Part shown: positions 5,342-5,865 of the stretch, piece by piece
Position numbering within the stretch: position 1 is the stretch's first letter
Layout of the letters: each line of letters begins with the position of its first letter
Origin: Candidatus Zambryskibacteria bacterium RIFOXYD2_FULL_43_10
Lineage (GTDB): Bacteria > Patescibacteriota > Minisyncoccia > Phycocordibacterales > Zambryskibacteraceae
Assembly (NCBI GenBank): GCA_001825475.1
Contig: MHWZ01000022.1
Location: 2,657 to 8,521, forward strand
Direction of reading: 5' to 3'
Length of the DNA stretch: 5,865 nucleotides
The notes under the pieces: generated by a model
The model's input: only the letters and a program-made list of their open reading frames with translations
Database searches by the model: none
Told to the model about the DNA's origin: nothing
Made by a program: the position numbers and the translations under genes

Positions 5342-5865
5342 AAATTTGCTATGTAAGTTTTGTGCTCAATAATCCCAGGGATCAAATTACTTTACGAGGT
5401 TTGAGGGGAAATGGGGTGACGGTCAAAGAAATATCCTGTACAGGAAAGGGTCTTAACAAATACTTAAAACTCATCAAAGAATTTCATACTTATGAGAAGG
5501 AATATGATCTGGTCATGGTGGGTTATGCAAGCAGTGTCTTGGTAAGCGTTATCAGACTTTTTACGCATAAAAAAATCATATATAACGCGCTTGCCACATT
5601 CTATGACAGTATGGTTGTTTCTCGGGGCAAGAGTTTTATATTATATTGGCTCATAGACACGCTAGCTTTTAATCTGGCGGATCAAATTTTTCTTGAGTGC
5701 CAAGCTCAAAAAGACCTGGTAGTTAAAATCTTTAAGATTAATCCTGATAAAATCTCCGTTCATTTTGTCGGCACCGATGACGAGCAATTTTATTTTGATC
5801 CTGCTGTTCCTAAACTAAAACAGTTTACCGCGGTGTTTCGCGGCATGTTTTTGCCAGAGGCCGGA
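5338..5865 (+). CDS. Predicted glycosyltransferase, N-terminal part (runs off window)
   Basis: An open frame of 176 codons without a stop up to the window edge, starting in an ATGA overlap with the upstream stop. The protein begins 'MKICYVSFVLNNPRDQITLR' and continues 'GLRGNGVTVKEISC', a first beta strand and helix as in GT-B N-terminal domains. 'YDLVMVGYASS' (56-66) and 'KIIYNALATFYDS' (79-91) look like further Rossmann strands. 'NLADQIFLECQAQKD' (112-126) resembles the 'adenylate-like' ADxIxxxS step of GT4 proteins, and 'FVGTDDEQFYFDP' (143-155) corresponds to the 'G-x-D...F.P' linker before the donor domain. The visible end 'FTAVFRGMFLPEAG' (163-176) should be the first strand of the donor domain. 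The catalytic C-terminal motifs lie beyond the window, so the GT call rests on fold pattern and neighbours. There is no strong Shine-Dalgarno (only a GAAAGA-like stretch), so coupling through the 4-nt overlap is likely. Confidence 0.8.
   Translation, partial: MKICYVSFVLNNPRDQITLRGLRGNGVTVKEISCTGKGLNKYLKLIKEFHTYEKEYDLVMVGYASSVLVSVIRLFTHKKIIYNALATFYDSMVVSRGKSFILYWLIDTLAFNLADQIFLECQAQKDLVVKIFKINPDKISVHFVGTDDEQFYFDPAVPKLKQFTAVFRGMFLPEAG

Overview
The window is densely coding, with everything on the + strand and almost no intergenic space. It holds the 3' part of a type IV secretion coupling-type ATPase gene, followed by five consecutive GT4-like (GT-B fold) glycosyltransferase genes; the last one runs off the window. 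Gene junctions are overlaps of 11, 10 and 4 nt or gaps of 1-2 nt, which fits a single operon with coupled translation. There is no gene-free stretch above 300 bases. I see no RNA gene, CRISPR array, IS element, attachment site, terminator or convincing promoter.

The most likely source is a bacterium of the Candidate Phyla Radiation (Patescibacteria, Parcubacteria-like). This rests on remembered resemblance, not a search. The ATPase wording around its Walker B and HQY motifs, the 'STDRK/EGSAV'-type glycosyltransferase N-terminus and the 'RVGGDFLWE'-type glycosyltransferase all look like proteins typical of that group. The compact layout, weak Shine-Dalgarno signals and AT-rich coding also fit. 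TAA, TAG and TGA are all used as stops, so there is no sign of the TGA=Gly code.

Layout: 2-1243, coupling ATPase (5' end missing, Walker A lies upstream). 1233-2339, GT4 enzyme with an intact GGAE and E-x7-E. 2342-3319, GT4-like enzyme with a shortened nucleotide-binding domain. 3310-4449, full-length GT4 enzyme. 4451-5341, GT4-like enzyme with the first Glu of E-x7-E replaced. 5338-5865, N-terminal half of a fifth GT. The five enzymes are clearly different from one another and probably add successive sugars to one surface polysaccharide or glycolipid. The flippase, priming transferase and polymerase are not in this window.

The most interesting structure lies inside the coding sequence. Two related hairpins (1780-1804 and 5090-5116) sit in two different GT genes, in the same reading frame, with compensatory stem changes and the same Gln-Ser-Arg-Ala peptide. 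Separately, two A/T-rich arrays of 7-bp repeats (1940-1967 and 3800-3834) are embedded in frame in two GT genes. Both look like small repeat families tolerated within proteins, comparable in concept to the palindromic elements known inside Rickettsia genes. GC content falls from about 50% in the ATPase gene to about 32% in the second GT gene (hand counts of sampled lines), which suggests the GT block has a different history from the gene before it.
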